Positions 22,870 through 33,745 of a stretch of DNA of 64,000 bases are shown here, piece by piece. Every line of letters begins with the position of its first letter. Position 1 is the stretch's first letter. The translations under genes and the position numbers were made by a program. Source of the DNA: Ascarosepion bandense (taxonomy: Eukaryota > Mollusca > Cephalopoda > Sepiida > Sepiidae); the NCBI GenBank assembly GCA_037127315.1, contig JBBBDQ010001611.1:930001-994000 (forward strand), written 5' to 3'. The notes under the pieces are model-generated. The model worked only from the letters and a program-made list of their open reading frames with translations. It ran no database searches and had not been told where the DNA came from.

Positions 22870-23430
22870 TTTTTTGTTTTTTAATCATCTCACCCCAAGC
22901 AAGGCATTCCACTGCCACTATTGCGCATGGGGCTACATAGGGGAAGGTAAAGAGAAGGAGTGGTTAGACATAGGGAATGTCAGGAAGAAGGTGACAGATG
23001 AGTAAGGATAGCGAGGATGAGGGTTGGGCAGATGGGAATAGTTTTGGTAGAATGGGAGCAGGTTAGTGTGTTAGGAGGTGTCTATTGACCTTACATTTAA
23101 ACTCCTGGAGATTGTAGCCGTCGGGGAAGCAATCATTTGGAAGAGAATTCCACAGTCGGGAAGTGCGAGGAAAGAAACTGTTGGAGTAGAAGTTACGGTT
23201 GCATATTATCGGTTTCACTGTAAAAGGGTGGGATCTAGTTGCTAATCTAGTATCTCGTTCAAATTCGTATTTAGGGGGCACCAGTGATCTAAGTTCGGAG
23301 CAGAACTTAGTTCTGTGACAGTTTTTTGTTCTTGTTGTTGATAACTGGTTTTCATACACTAATTGTGGATTATAGAAAGGGCTCGGTTCAAAATTCCAAC
23401 ATATCACATGAAGGTCGGGGTTTACCATGG
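22870..23430 (-). pseudogene. jockey/CR1-type LINE 3' end (RT C-terminus and 3' UTR)
   Basis: A minus open stretch of 121 codons (23063-23428) ends with FCSELRSLVPPKYEFERDTR, LATRSHPFTVK, NSFFPRTSRLWNSLPNDCFP and DGYNLQEFKCKVNRHLL. This is the typical C-terminus of this LINE type. The 3' UTR on 22870-23050 finishes GCCTTGCTTGGGGTGAGATG followed by ATTAAAAAAC, an A-rich tail. The 5' truncation fits target-primed insertion. The same 3' tail recurs at 30.1, 44.85-45.36, 46.86-47.14 and 61.37 kb. Confidence 0.88.
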
Positions 23431-23500
23431 TCGAAATGGTGTAAATATGACAATAAAGATGTGGACAACAGTCCGAATGATGTAAAAACTACGGTGCCTA
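23400..23500 (+). repeat. decayed arm of the hammerhead-like inverted-repeat element
   Basis: TGAAGGTC-GGGGTTTACCAT-GGTC-GAAAT followed by GTGTAAATATGACAATAAAG and CAACAGTCCGAATGATGTAA. It aligns in order with the right arm at 60080-60160. It overlaps the 5' side of the LINE remnant at 22870-23430. Confidence 0.45.
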
Positions 23501-23664
23501 AATCAACTACCATACGTATTCGTAACGTACAAAGGTATAAACAATGTGAAGATCATAGACTAGTTCCCACATGGACTGACTTGGATGCGCACTAAGTACT
23601 GATATGGCTTTGTATTATATTAAGTTAAGCATAGTAAAAAATTATTATATTTTCATTGCCAGTT

Positions 23665-24345
23665 AGATATCTATAAACTGCAAGAAAACCGAATCCATAG
23701 TCATCAGTAAAAAGGGCAACCCAATATGCCAAATAAAGGTCGAGGATACTAAAATCAAGCAGGTACAAAATTTTAAATACCAGGGAAGTGTTATAACAGA
23801 AGATGGAAAGTGCGACCGAAAGCGAATTGGCATGGCGAAGGAAGCATTCGAGAAGTTGAGAAAAATTTTTAAGAGAGGAAAATTTCGCTTGAAACAAAGA
23901 AGAGATTACTGGATTGCTATGTGATGTCAGTTCTTCAATATGGCAGCTAATGCTGGACAATATCACCAAAGATGAATGAAAAACTTGAAGCAACTGAAAT
24001 GTGGTTCTACAGAAGTATGCTGCGAATATCATAGATCGAGCATGACGAGGTCTTAGGAAACGAAAAGGAAATTAATACTGAGCATCAGGAAGAGACAGCT
24101 GAAGTTGCTGGGACATGCAATGAGGAAGGAGAGCTTGGAGAACTTGACACTAACAGGCCAGATACAGGGAAGGAGAGACAGGGGAAAGCAACGGATAATA
24201 TATTTGAAGGACCTGATCAGGTGGATGATGGAACGAGGGTTGCATGGTGTAACAGGAAAAGGCGTGCTAAAGCCACCAAGAATAGAAAGACGTGGAAAGC
24301 CATTATCACCTACGTCCTGAAGGGACAGGGCACATAGAAGAAGAA
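23665..24345 (+). pseudogene. RTE-like LINE, RT thumb and C-terminus
   Basis: Read with frameshifts: NCKKTESIVISKKGNPICQI, VEDTKIKQVQNFKYQGSVIT, RIGMAKEAFEKL, LDCYVMSVLQYG, LETTEMWFYRSM-type residues, then RKRQLKLLGHAMRKESLENL, TGQIQGRRDRGKQRIIYLKD and a C-terminus ending in a stop near 24340. The order matches copies at 40.1 and 50.0 kb. Upstream RT motifs are absent, consistent with 5' truncation. Stops and shifts mark it as dead. Confidence 0.85.
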
Positions 24346-24684
24346 GAATACTCAAGTCTGACTATTTGGTTATGCTGCCTGTTCTCTTTAACTTATTAGA
24401 TGTCTGTTTAAGAGTAAATAGTGTTTTAACTAGACGCCTCTAAGCGAATATTTTTCGTGTTATAATAGAATATTTATTTACTAATAAATGAGAGCGTGTA
24501 GCTAATATATTGCTTTTTATTTTCGGCTGTGTCGTTTGGATTATTCTTTTAAAAACAAAATTATTCAAACAGAAAAATATAACTAACGAATAATTAAATA
24601 TCGAAGTCTCTGTGAGTAAATGACAATTAGCAACGCATTCTTCCCACGAGTTAACAACGAAACGTTTGCTATATTAGTCGTGAG
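24345..24684. other. unassigned AT-rich spacer
   Basis: Nothing recognised. Confidence 0.4.
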
Positions 24685-25080
24685 CTTTGACCGAACATGG
24701 CCATTAATACCTGTGCGCCTTGACCGAACATGGCCATTAATACCTGTGCGCCTTGACCGAACATGGCCATTAATACCTGTGCGCCTTGACCGAACATGGC
24801 CATTAATACCTGTGCGCCTTGACCGAACATGGCCATTAATACCTGTGCGCCTTGACCGAACATGGCCTATAATTAACCTGGTGCGACCTTGACCGAACAT
24901 GGCCATTAATAGCTGTGAGCCTTGACCGAACATGGCCATTAATAGCTGTGAGCCTTGACAGAACAAAGGCTGTTTGTAATTATGAGCCTTGACAGAACAA
25001 AGGCCATTTGTAATTATGAGCTTTGACAGAACTAAGGATATTTATAATTGTGAGCCTTGACAGAACGAGGCCATTAATAA
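24685..25080 (+). repeat. 33-bp minisatellite array (unrelated unit)
   Basis: About twelve units of CTTGACCGAACATGGCCATT plus AATACCTGTGCGC (33 bp). The first seven are near-identical. Later ones drift (AGCTGTGAGC, then ACAGAACAAAGGC, 33-34 bp). The 64-127 codon open frames on both strands here are repeat artefacts. Confidence 0.93.
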
Positions 25081-25900
25081 TTTACTGTGGCAATGTGGTA
25101 AAATATTATCGCCTGACCAAAAGTTTATTTAAAAAACGTACAAACAAAACAAAGTGTGGTTAGTTGATAAGATTTTTTTTAAAACAGTTCAGGTTGAGAA
25201 CTTTTCAGCAGTCTCGTTGTTACATTTGCAAGTTCATTCCAGACACTAAATGTGACAATTATCATGAGACAGAAATAGTATGTTTTAAAGTTACAGAAAA
25301 AAAAAAAGATTTAGAAAGAAAGACAAATTTATATTCTGACAATAAAATCTCTTTCCAGTAAGAGCCAATGATTCTGGTCACTATCCAAACTTGTTGGCAT
25401 CAATTTTGTAGAATCAGCCATGAAGGGAAAACGAATTTTCTGGTGGTAGATTTTACTATTTCTGTGATACGAGCTGATCGGAAAACGTCCTTCCGTATAA
25501 TACACAGGAGTTGCGTATGATAGACAGCCGAGTGGAGTTTACTTTGTGTGCTTGCTTCGTTGTAATTAAAGCATGGACCCTCGTGGACGATTCAAGACTG
25601 TTCGCTCGCTCAAGCCAACTTATTTTCATCCGATGAAAAACCAGACCTCGCGGCCCTGATCCTGAAAGATCATACATGGGTCACGACGACGGAAATAAAA
25701 ATCTATTTTTATACTGTCAAATACACATAGGATGCCGTATCTTAAATTGCTTTTTATGATAGAGATTTTTTTATGTGATGTCAGTAGAAATTATCTCCAA
25801 AGAATGTTGGAAAGAATATGTACTTCTAGGTTGACTTGATGTTTTAAATAAAAAATAAAAACGGATGGAAAGAAATAAAAATTGCAAGCGTTATAGCTTT
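25081..25900. other. unassigned sequence
   Basis: No recognised gene, RNA or repeat. Open stretches of 65-73 codons lack any motif. Confidence 0.4.
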
Positions 25901-25902
25901 AA

Positions 25903-26203
25903 TCGTGGTGCAGTGGATATCGGCTCGGAATGAGAAATCGGAGAGCCGAGTTCGAATTACAGTTAAATTCGTCGCATTCACTAATACGCAAATACAATTG
26001 GGAAAGGTATTAATCCATCTCTTCTCCCTCAAGCTATGGGTTAAATAACAGGACAAATTAGGTTCTATAGACTTGGTTGGCAAATATCTAGCGCGGAAAG
26101 AAATATGAACCTACTACGAGGAAATCTGCCTTGTCAGTCATAGATCGAAAGAGACATGATCGCCCAAGCGTGTATCACGTGATGGTACTTAACTGACTGA
26201 CTT
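25903..26203 (+). mobile_element. tRNA-derived SINE family A, copy 2
   Basis: The head has GTGGTGCAGTGGATATCGGC (A-box region) and GAGTTCGAATTACAGTT (B-box). The body contains GGGAAAGGTATTAATCCATC. The 3' end carries GATCGCCCAAGCGTGTATCA and TTAACTGACTGACTT. Nearly full length, about 300 bp. Confidence 0.9.
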
Positions 26204-26979
26204 GTCAAGAAGAGTTATCAAGACCAAAAGTTACATTAGTTTTATATGCCAGTTACTGATATTCATATCGGATGATTATTTTTGTAAATTTATAAAATTG
26301 CAGTCAAGAAGTGAAACAAGAAATTCAAAATTAAAATAGACATTACCTGTTTCAACAAAAGAGGTTTATACGAAACAGCTAAATCTACATCAGAACCCTG
26401 AGATAAAGTAATATGACTTTTGAAATTTATTAACGACGTAAAACTTTGACCCATTTCAAACATCCTTTAATTTTTTTTTTTGAATGACTCTCTGTATTAA
26501 ATTATTGAGTAAAGACTATATTTACTAACTGCATATTGAAAAGCTTAATATAAATCATTTTGCACTAAGATTTCTAAAACAATTTTTAATTTCTTTGTTA
26601 AATTGTCCATTTTTTAAAAATGGACAATTTATAAACAAAATAAGAGGATAAAAAACAAGCTGTCCCTTATTTACAATTGTTAGAAGTTGGTTGAAAGAAC
26701 TGCAATAAATATTGTATCATTTGAATGCCTATGAGCTACTTTTTCAAAAACTAGTCAAAAATGAAGTCACCTTAGCTCATTAAATATTCATGACCTACTG
26801 GCAAAACGACAATTTCAAACATATGCGTTTACTAAAGTGATCAAAGACTTATATGAAATTTGCAGTAATGCACATCAGAGAGAGAAAGAAATAAAAGAGT
26901 AGTTGCAAATATAATCCCTTGTAGATTATTTAAAGTACATTTTAAAGATTTTCGATGGTGAGGAGATGAATAAGGATGA

Positions 26980-27275
26980 GTCAGTCAGTTAAGTGCCATA
27001 CATGAAACACGCTTAGGCGATAATGTCTCGAAAGAGACAGGACAGAAGATTATCCCGCAGTAGGTTGCCATTGCTTTCTGCGGTAGATTGGTTGCCAGCC
27101 AAGGCTATAGAACCCAATCTGTCCTGCTATTTAACCCATAACTGGAGGGAAGAGACGGATTAATACCTTTCCCAAGGGTATTTGTGCGTAAATGAATGCA
27201 ATGGATTCAACTGGAATTCGAACTCGGTTCCCCGATTTCTCGTTCCGAGCCGATATCCACTGCACCACAACGCAC
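26980..27275 (-). mobile_element. tRNA-derived SINE family A, copy 3
   Basis: Full-length on the minus strand, from TGTGCGTTGTGGTGCAGTGG at the right to CAGTTGACTGACTGACTC-type sequence at the left. The 3' hairpin CTGTCTC-TTTC-GAGACAT is kept. Nested within the 26490-29005 unit. Confidence 0.9.
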
Positions 27276-27429
27276 AATAAGGATACTTTATCATAAATGG
27301 TTCCCGGTATCTTTTTCTATGGGAATTCATTCATCGAACCAAATAAATCCACTGATTGGTTGGGAAATTTGAAAAATAAATCTTTTCATACTTTCCCTGT
27401 AAAGTTAGGTGAGAATGAAAATTCTAGTT

Positions 27430-27640
27430 TAAGATGTTGGTTGTTTTGTTTTTATGGCATATCAACCTCGGCGGGTCATTTATTGTCAACTAAATTTTAT
27501 TTATTGCTGGTAATACCTTTTTCTTTCAACAATTTATTGTTTTTTTATATATAAGTTTTGTGTCTAGTAATACTTTTTCTTTTCGAGTATCAAAATTCAT
27601 TGGGATTTGTTTTTAAGGGTAGGGTTCCTAAGACCTACCC
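27430..27640 (+). repeat. fragment of the LINE-UTR-like dispersed repeat
   Basis: GGCATATCAACCTCGGCGGG and TATTGCTGGTAATACCTTTT resemble 17507-17700. It lies between two SINE A copies. Confidence 0.5.
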
Positions 27641-27642
27641 TT

Positions 27643-27796
27643 TTTATTTAACCCATAACTGGAGGGAAGGGACGGATTAATACCTTTCCCAAGTGTACCA
27701 GTGCTTAGGTGAATGCAGGGTATTCAACTGGAATTCGAACTCGGCTCACCGATTTCTCTTTCCGAGCCGATACCCACTGCACCACAACGCACATCC
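27643..27796 (-). mobile_element. tRNA-derived SINE family A, copy 4 (5' half only)
   Basis: The minus-strand head and first half of the body are present, ending at TTTAACCCATAACTGGAGGG (27646-27665). The central domain and 3' hairpin are missing, an unusual truncation for a LINE-mobilised SINE, which normally loses its 5' end. The break is probably post-insertional. Confidence 0.82.
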
Positions 27797-29301
27797 GTCA
27801 TTATACGCTTACAAGTTTAAGATGTAAAGCATTTTCCCTTTAAACAATTTTAAGAAGATTTAATGAAGAACTCAAAATGATCTGAGTTCTTTATTTTAAT
27901 GTCACGACTGTATACGTTTAATATGTACATGTGTAATGTAATTATGAACGTGTTACTGCATATTTTGTCTGATATGACAAAACCATAAGGACATTTGCAT
28001 AGCGTTTTTAGTCTAATCATGCAGACAAAGTTCCGTCACGTGCAACAGCACAGAGCCTGCTAACCAAAGGAAGTCTGCTTTACTATTTAAAATCACAGTT
28101 GGCAATAAATGGATTTAATTTTCAAGAACATTAATGCAAATTGAACAAAATAGAGTGTCAGACTGGCCTACAGATTTGGAATGTTGACAATCTCAGGTAC
28201 CGACAACTATTTCGACTTATGCCCATCCAGAAACAAGGGATTGCGAGATATGCTTGCTAACCATTGCTATACAGAATGTGTCATACGTAGAGAGTTTAGA
28301 ACAAGTACCTACATTCATCATCAAGACATAAGTTTTAAAGTAAATTTTTTAAAATAATAAATTTTTGAAGCTTTTATTTCAGTCTTAATTGAAAGCTAAA
28401 TGATTAAATTTACTATATCTAGTAAGCAAAATACTGTTGCATTTCAAATAGACATTATACTGATTGGAATCTCAATTTTTTAAAAAGTTTTCATTTTGTC
28501 GGCTATTTGTAACATTTTGACAAGTTTGTAAACAAAATTTAATTCTTGGTTTTAAAAATATTGCAAAAATAAAATATAGATCTATGGAACATTATTTTAA
28601 GAAAATAAGCAAATTTAAAGTTAAATTAATCTAATTTGAAACAATTATTACTTGGTTATAACATGAAATTTAAAATAAAAGTATTTCTAAATCACGGCGA
28701 TCTAATCTTTCTGACTTTTGAAGCAAGTGATGATAGCCAGATGTGGGGATAAGCTAAGTATGGTTGATTAGAATTGAGAGAAATTTATGAAACCCAAATG
28801 AACGTTTTATAAAGGAAAAATCCTTGAGGCACATGACTTTTTGATGATATGTCTCTTAGGACATCCATAGTTTAAAAAAAAAATGGACAATTTAACATAA
28901 AACAATTAAAAATTGTTTCAGAAATCTTAGTGCAAAATGATTTGTATTAAGCTTTTCAATATGCAGTTAGTAAACAGTCTTTACTTAATAATTTAATACA
29001 GAATACATAAAAATACATTTCTTACCTTTGCTTACACCCATACACAAGGTCACAGTAAGCTGCTTGAGTGATTCTTGGCCGTTGTGTTAGACTGAATAAT
29101 AGTCGAACGAAAGAAAGTTTTTATACAATTAAAAACAAACCGCTTTCGTCCACTCGGAAGAGGTAAGTTTGTAATCTGGAATGGCCACTTTGCTAATATT
29201 TGATAAAACATAACATTTATTTATTCCCATTTTCTTTCGTTTTAATCCTATACTAATCCAGTAGGGGGCTTTCTGACTTTTACTAAGTTAAAGTTTAATA
29301 T

Positions 29302-29567
29302 ATATAGTCATCTGCAGACAGATCTGTTTCGCTGTATCACAGCTCATCAGTACGGTTAGACATCCGATTGCTTTTTAACTCAGGATTGAAACCCAACCGA
29401 ATTGGCGTCAGTTGGCGATTCTACCTTTGAGCTATGGGCGCTCGGTAAAAGGAGGCATACTTTTAACGTATGATATATCATACGCCAGTGCCAAAGTGAT
29501 CTAATTCATTACTGAATGAGTGATGCGTATGTGCTAGAGTAGCTACTGTTTTTTCAAAGTTTACCAT
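29302..29567 (-). mobile_element. tRNA-like SINE carrying a hammerhead motif, copy 2 (best preserved)
   Basis: On the minus strand: a shared 5' block (29567-29460) including the palindrome CGTATGATATATCATACG; a tRNA-like head with A-box-like ATAGCTCAAAGGTAG and B-box-like GGGTTTCAATCCTG; then GATGTCTAACCGTA, the hammerhead core, and a (TA)n tail. Both ends border short TA tracts. The 5' block is shared by three copies, so the mobile unit is longer than a bare tRNA-SINE. Confidence 0.75.
29312..29354 (-). ncRNA. hammerhead ribozyme motif, copy 2 (intact core)
   Basis: On the minus strand: CTGATGA (29350-29344), stem II GCTGT-GAT-ACAGC (29343-29331, perfect 5 bp, G-C at the core-proximal pair), GAAA (29330-29327), stem III ACA-GATC-TGT, and cleavage triplet GTC (29319-29317). 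Stem I pairs GTA with TGC (one G-U). All conserved hammerhead nucleotides (CUGAUGA, GAAA, NUH) are present. A hammerhead RNA cleaves itself after the NUH triplet. Activity is predicted only. Stem I is short, so tertiary loop contacts or neighbouring sequence would matter. Confidence 0.78.
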
Positions 29568-30045
29568 TAATATATATATATTTAATTGGTGTAGATAGAC
29601 GGTCACTCAGTTTATACTCCTCCCACTTTTATTGAACAGGTATAGAGTCCCACCTCGTTGTTCTCTGTTTAGGAAGCGATTTCCGGTTGTTTGTTCTCTC
29701 CTGGTCTCAATATAGGCCATTCCGAAAATTTTCTGTTATGTGTGATGTCGGTGGCAATGTACAGCAAAATACATGATAAAAACACCAGCTGCTTGAATAT
29801 CACATTGCTTTAAACTATTATCCATTTGAAAAAGATCCGACAGATTTAATCTTATAGATAATATCTCTTCATATTGCCGTGCTTTTCGGAATATATTTTA
29901 GCAAACTCTAGTGGACATCCCTATATGCCTAAACTTATCTACAGGGCATCTCTATTAATGACATCAAGGATCTTGATTAATCAACAAACACTTGATATAG
30001 GGGAATATGATGGTCTGGACACTTCTCTTGCAACTGTTGGGTTAA
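29568..30045. other. unassigned spacer
   Basis: Nothing recognised; a 116-codon open stretch starting at 29874 runs into LINE-tail sequence and has no domain. Confidence 0.4.
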
Positions 30046-30084
30046 AAATATCATGTCTATCCTGTCCAGAAAGAAGAGAATCAA

Positions 30085-30262
30085 GCAAGGTGGTGACGCC
30101 ATTGATGTGCATGGGGTTACTTAAGAGTAGAATGATTGGAAAAGAGAGAGCCGGGAACCACATCCTAAACAAGAAACAAGGGATGAACCTCTTCACCTGT
30201 TCAAAAGACGTGGGTGGAGTGTGAACCGGGCGATAGTTAAGTCTATCTACTCCAATTAAATA
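30085..30262 (-). repeat. jockey/CR1-type LINE 3' UTR fragment
   Basis: GGTGGTGACGCCATTGATGT, AGAGCCGGGAACCACATCCT and GGAGTGTGAACCGGGCGATA match the tandem units at 44855-45360, in the same orientation. Confidence 0.75.
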
Positions 30263-30619
30263 TTTCATTATAACCACTGACTTTATCTGATTTTCTGTAT
30301 TTATGTAAAAAAGACAAGCTTTAAGCATTCCGCTTTGACCACTAAAAGAAACTAAAAACGAAATGAAATGCCCACTTGGTAAATTTCAATCGACTCTGTA
30401 GAAACCTTCAAAATTGAAGCTAGACTCCCTGCGTAGAAATGCTTAGACGAACCTAGTTTAAGTTGCTACTCGATAATACGCGTTACGTTCCCCCAACCAA
30501 TGTCCTAGCAACACGTTCCTATAAATACACTCATTACAATTAGGGAAGTCGAAACCTCTTATTCAACAGGTGTGTATATAAAAAGAATAAAGCAGAAAGA
30601 ATTTTCCTTTTCTTTTCTT

Positions 30620-31145
30620 CCTTGTTTTTGTCCCGGCGTACTGGGATACTGCCTGTTATCCGAAAGAGTTCTTCTGGTCAGACTGAAAGGGAGACCCTTC
30701 AACATAGCAATTATAGTAATCTATGCATCAACAAGGCAAAGTACTGAGGAAGAAATAGAATCTTTCTACTCCACTCTTGACAATGCCAAGGCCCAGTGTA
30801 AAACCCAAGAAATTATAATCATGGAAGATTTGAATGCCAAAGAAGGGAAGGAGAGGGATGGGGAGACAACTGGCAACTTTGGATTAGGAATTTGCTACAA
30901 CCGAGGTGTAAAATGGGTCCAGTGGTGTAAGGCGAATGACCAGGTAATAACCAAACCCTGGTTTCAAGAAAACCCAACACGCCTATGGACATGGAGAAGC
31001 CCAGAAGGCCACAAAAAAAACACAAAAAAAAACAAAAAAACAAATCGATTATATAACCATAAAACCGTGCTAAAAGCTACCAGGGATAGATAGGGAAATA
31101 TGGAAAGCCATGATCATCTATGTTCTGAAAGAACATGGTACTTAA
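30620..31145 (+). pseudogene. RTE-like LINE: endonuclease domain joined to 3' end
   Basis: An open stretch of 173 codons contains endonuclease motifs: RLKGRPFNIAIIVIYAST, then EIIIMEDLNAKEGKERDGET (the usual GDLNA with G changed to E), TGNFGLGICYNRGVKWVQWC, and PWFQENPTRLWTWRSPEG. These fit the craniofacial-development-protein-2-like endonucleases of RTE LINEs. After an A-rich patch at 31010-31045 the sequence jumps directly to the C-terminal KATRDR and the terminal block CATGATCATCTATGTTCTGA. The entire RT domain is missing. Confidence 0.85.
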
Positions 31146-31357
31146 AAGAAGATTGTGAAAGCAACAAAAGAACGGAAGTTATGGAGAACCATGATTATCT
31201 ACATACTTATGGGATGATATGGTATATAAAATGCTGTTGCAATGCAACTCCATCTAATTCATTTCACCTTGTAGTGGGCGAAACGAAACAAATATGTTGA
31301 TTTGCACATGCGCGTGCGCAAAAACTAGACAAACGAGAAGAAAAACCAAAAATTGAG

Positions 31358-31391
<34 letters not shown>

Positions 31392-31690
31392 CCTTACGAA
31401 ACAGTAAAGGTCAAAACCATATTAGCGTAACCGGCTGATCCTCCCTATATATTTGTATAATTCGATGAAAATAGGAAGATGTGATAAAGAATGAAATGCA
31501 TAAGTTGAGGGGGAGAAGGATGAAAAATTCAGGCTGAGTTGTGAGCGGCAGAAGAACGGAAATATATTTTTAAAAGTCCTCGGATTTTCTCGGATTTTGT
31601 AAAAAAATGAAATTGTACTTAATTTTCGCTTCTTTCCTGCCCTTTTCTTCTACGCGCTTTTTTCGATTTTCTATTTCCGATAATCGTTGT
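31146..31690. other. unassigned spacer with a (TA)n tract
   Basis: A (TA)n tract lies at about 31358-31390. No gene or known repeat otherwise. Confidence 0.4.
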
Positions 31691-31699
31691 GGAATGTTC

Positions 31700-32490
31700 A
31701 GTCTATCTTCCATTTACGGCATATGTCGGTTGTTATATAATACCAATAAGATTTTTACAATAGATTCATATGAATATAATATGTACTCTTTGTAAAAAAA
31801 ATCAGTTCGTAGATCCTGCTTCATTGACGTATTTTTGTAAAGAGGGCTCCGTCTAGAGTAGCATGCATTACTTGTAATATTTAAGAAAATGCATTGCTAT
31901 ATTCTCTTCAAAAAAAAAAAAAAAAAAAAAAAGAAAAAAGTGGTCCTAGGCATGACGGTAATGGTTGTGAGGAGCATAAAACCATCTCTTAATTGCTGTT
32001 GTTCTCAAGTCTACCCCAGCTATGGATAAAGAGTTAACCCCCAAACTGGGGTCAAAACACTATGAAAGTATAAAGATAGACATTTTTGAAGGAAAAAAAT
32101 TATTCTCAGCAAAACATTTTTGAATACAAAACTAGAAGACATTTTCAGTTTTCTAAAATAAAGATTAAAAACATCATTAAAATCTGACTAAATCAACCTT
32201 CTCACTAGAATTGAATATTAAAAAATACCTTAAAACCCCAACCTTTTGGCATTAAATAACACACAGAGGTTGATATGCCGTCAAACAAAACTCGTATATA
32301 TATATATATTTTATAGAGTATTGTCTTAGTTTGTGGGTTAACTATTTGACCATGACTGGGATCTTAACATGTGTTACCACTCCGGGTCAGGGTACACCTC
32401 GAAACAACAGCAATTAAAAGGTGGATCACGCTCCTCACAAACTGTCAATTAGAGAACTTTTCGGGTGCAATTTATGATTATACCCAGGAC
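31700..32490. repeat. LINE-UTR-like dispersed repeat, copies in both orientations
   Basis: 31700-31930 is plus-oriented (GGCATATGTCGGTTG onward, ending in a long A tract at 31911-31932). 31935-32320 is a fuller copy in the opposite direction (GTCCTAGGCATGACGGTAAT to GGCATTAAATAACACACAGA, GATATGCCGTCAAAC). 32320-32490 is another plus-oriented 3' block (GTTAACTATTTGACCATGAC to TATACCCAGGACG). Together they form an imperfect inverted repeat. Confidence 0.55.
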
Positions 32491-32787
32491 GCCTCATTAC
32501 CTTTTGACCGAGTTGCAGTCAGCGTATTCTGAAGCTCCAAGTGACAATGCAGTTTTTTATTTTATCATTTACACCTGTCACTGCCGTACCTTTAAATGGA
32601 TTTCTCCTTCGACAAGATTACAAGAATAGATATTCTGGAATTCCGAAAAGAATCTATTTTATTCTTCAATATAATTCAATCACCTCTTTATTTTAAGTAG
32701 CGTGTGTTTTGCACACAATACACGTAGCAATTGAAGCAGTATTTTAAACAATATGTCAGATCTGTCGTTCAAATTCTCTTTATATAT

Positions 32788-32826
<39 letters not shown>
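32491..32826. other. unassigned spacer ending in (TA)n
   Basis: No feature except (CA)/(TA) tracts at 32786-32826. Confidence 0.4.
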
Positions 32827-32827
<1 letters not shown>

Positions 32828-33113
32828 TAGCAGTATAGCCCGGCGTTGCTCGGGTGTAATGAAAACTTTAAAACTAATCCATGATCCTGGAGCTCAGACT
32901 CTTTGGACGTTGGCACGAAAGACTAAAAAGCAATAGTTGTTTCCAGTTAAAGGGAAACCGTAGACTGAAAAAAAAATGAATGGATGTAAGTCAAATTTTG
33001 AAGTTTGGTGAGAATCGGATAAAAATTGTGGATTTGTATAGCAGACATACTAAAGCTGAAAAAATACAGACATACAGGCAGATAAACAGACACACACACA
33101 CACAAACATCTTG

Positions 33114-33152
<39 letters not shown>

Positions 33153-33453
33153 CGATTTTCTGCACTACTGTAAGATTTGCAGCCTTGAAACTTCTGAATA
33201 TCGTTTCTTATGTCTTTATCTATGAGTGTATCAAATTTGATTAGAATCGGACCACTTCTTCTATAACCCGATTTTTTTCGATGATCGGTATTTATCGGAG
33301 GTACCTCGACACAAAACCTGGCTAAGAACACTCCCAGACGCTTATAGTACAACTCTGTAAATTTTCAAGAAAATCGGTTCAGCCGTTTCGGAGTCTATAG
33401 GTAACGGGGACACACACGCGCGTGCGCAGTTCCATTTATAAAATAAGTTTAGA
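32827..33453 (-). mobile_element. non-autonomous Helitron, copy 3
   Basis: Minus-strand 3' end CTAG at 32827-32830 with hairpin CCCGAGCAACGCCGGG. 5' end TCTAAACTTATTTTATAAAT at 33453 downwards, preceded by A. The central (TA)n tract is at about 33117-33149. No coding sequence. Confidence 0.92.
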
Positions 33454-33509
33454 TGAATATATAACATCATCAATGATACTCAGCATCTTTTGCTTAATTC
33501 CGTGATGCC

Positions 33510-33745
33510 AAGAAATGTTTTGTTCGAGAAATTTCCATATGTCGCAATCCTCTTGCTACTACTACTATTTCCATCGCACGTGTTCGGATGCGCTACATTT
33601 TGCAGTTCCACCACATCTGACCTTTACAGCTTGCATTCACCATGCCAAGCACGCAAGTAGGGATCATCTCCTTCCCACTGTAATCTTACGGTCAAAAATA
33701 AGTTCTATTCGGACAACTTGAACTCTTCAAATCTAGAATTAGCCA
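33510..33745 (+). pseudogene. LINE RT C-terminal remnant (jockey/CR1-type)
   Basis: Translation yields HRTCSDALHFAVPPHLTFTA, CIHHAKHASRDHLL and RSKISSI in shifting frames. This matches the C-terminal block of this LINE type seen at 23.2 and 49.5 kb. About 75 codons are recognisable. Confidence 0.65.

Larger units (their letters stand above)
26490..29005. mobile_element. 2.5-kb unit bounded by ~140-bp inverted repeats
   Basis: The sequence at about 26495-26632 (GTATTAAATTATTGAGTAAA, ATGCAGTT-complement, CATTTTGCACTAAGATTTCT, TTAAATTGTCCATTTTTT) recurs inverted at about 28870-29003. The arms are clearly diverged but collinear. A palindrome AAATTGTCCATTTTTTAAAA with its complement lies at the inner edge of the left arm. 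No transposase reading frame is visible inside. The interior contains two SINE A copies and a LINE-UTR-like block. It could be an old non-autonomous DNA transposon or a foldback duplication. Confidence 0.6.

Noticed and set aside
24685..25080. Possible CRISPR-like repeat array
   Set aside because: Repeats are contiguous, with no unique spacers; eukaryotic minisatellite.
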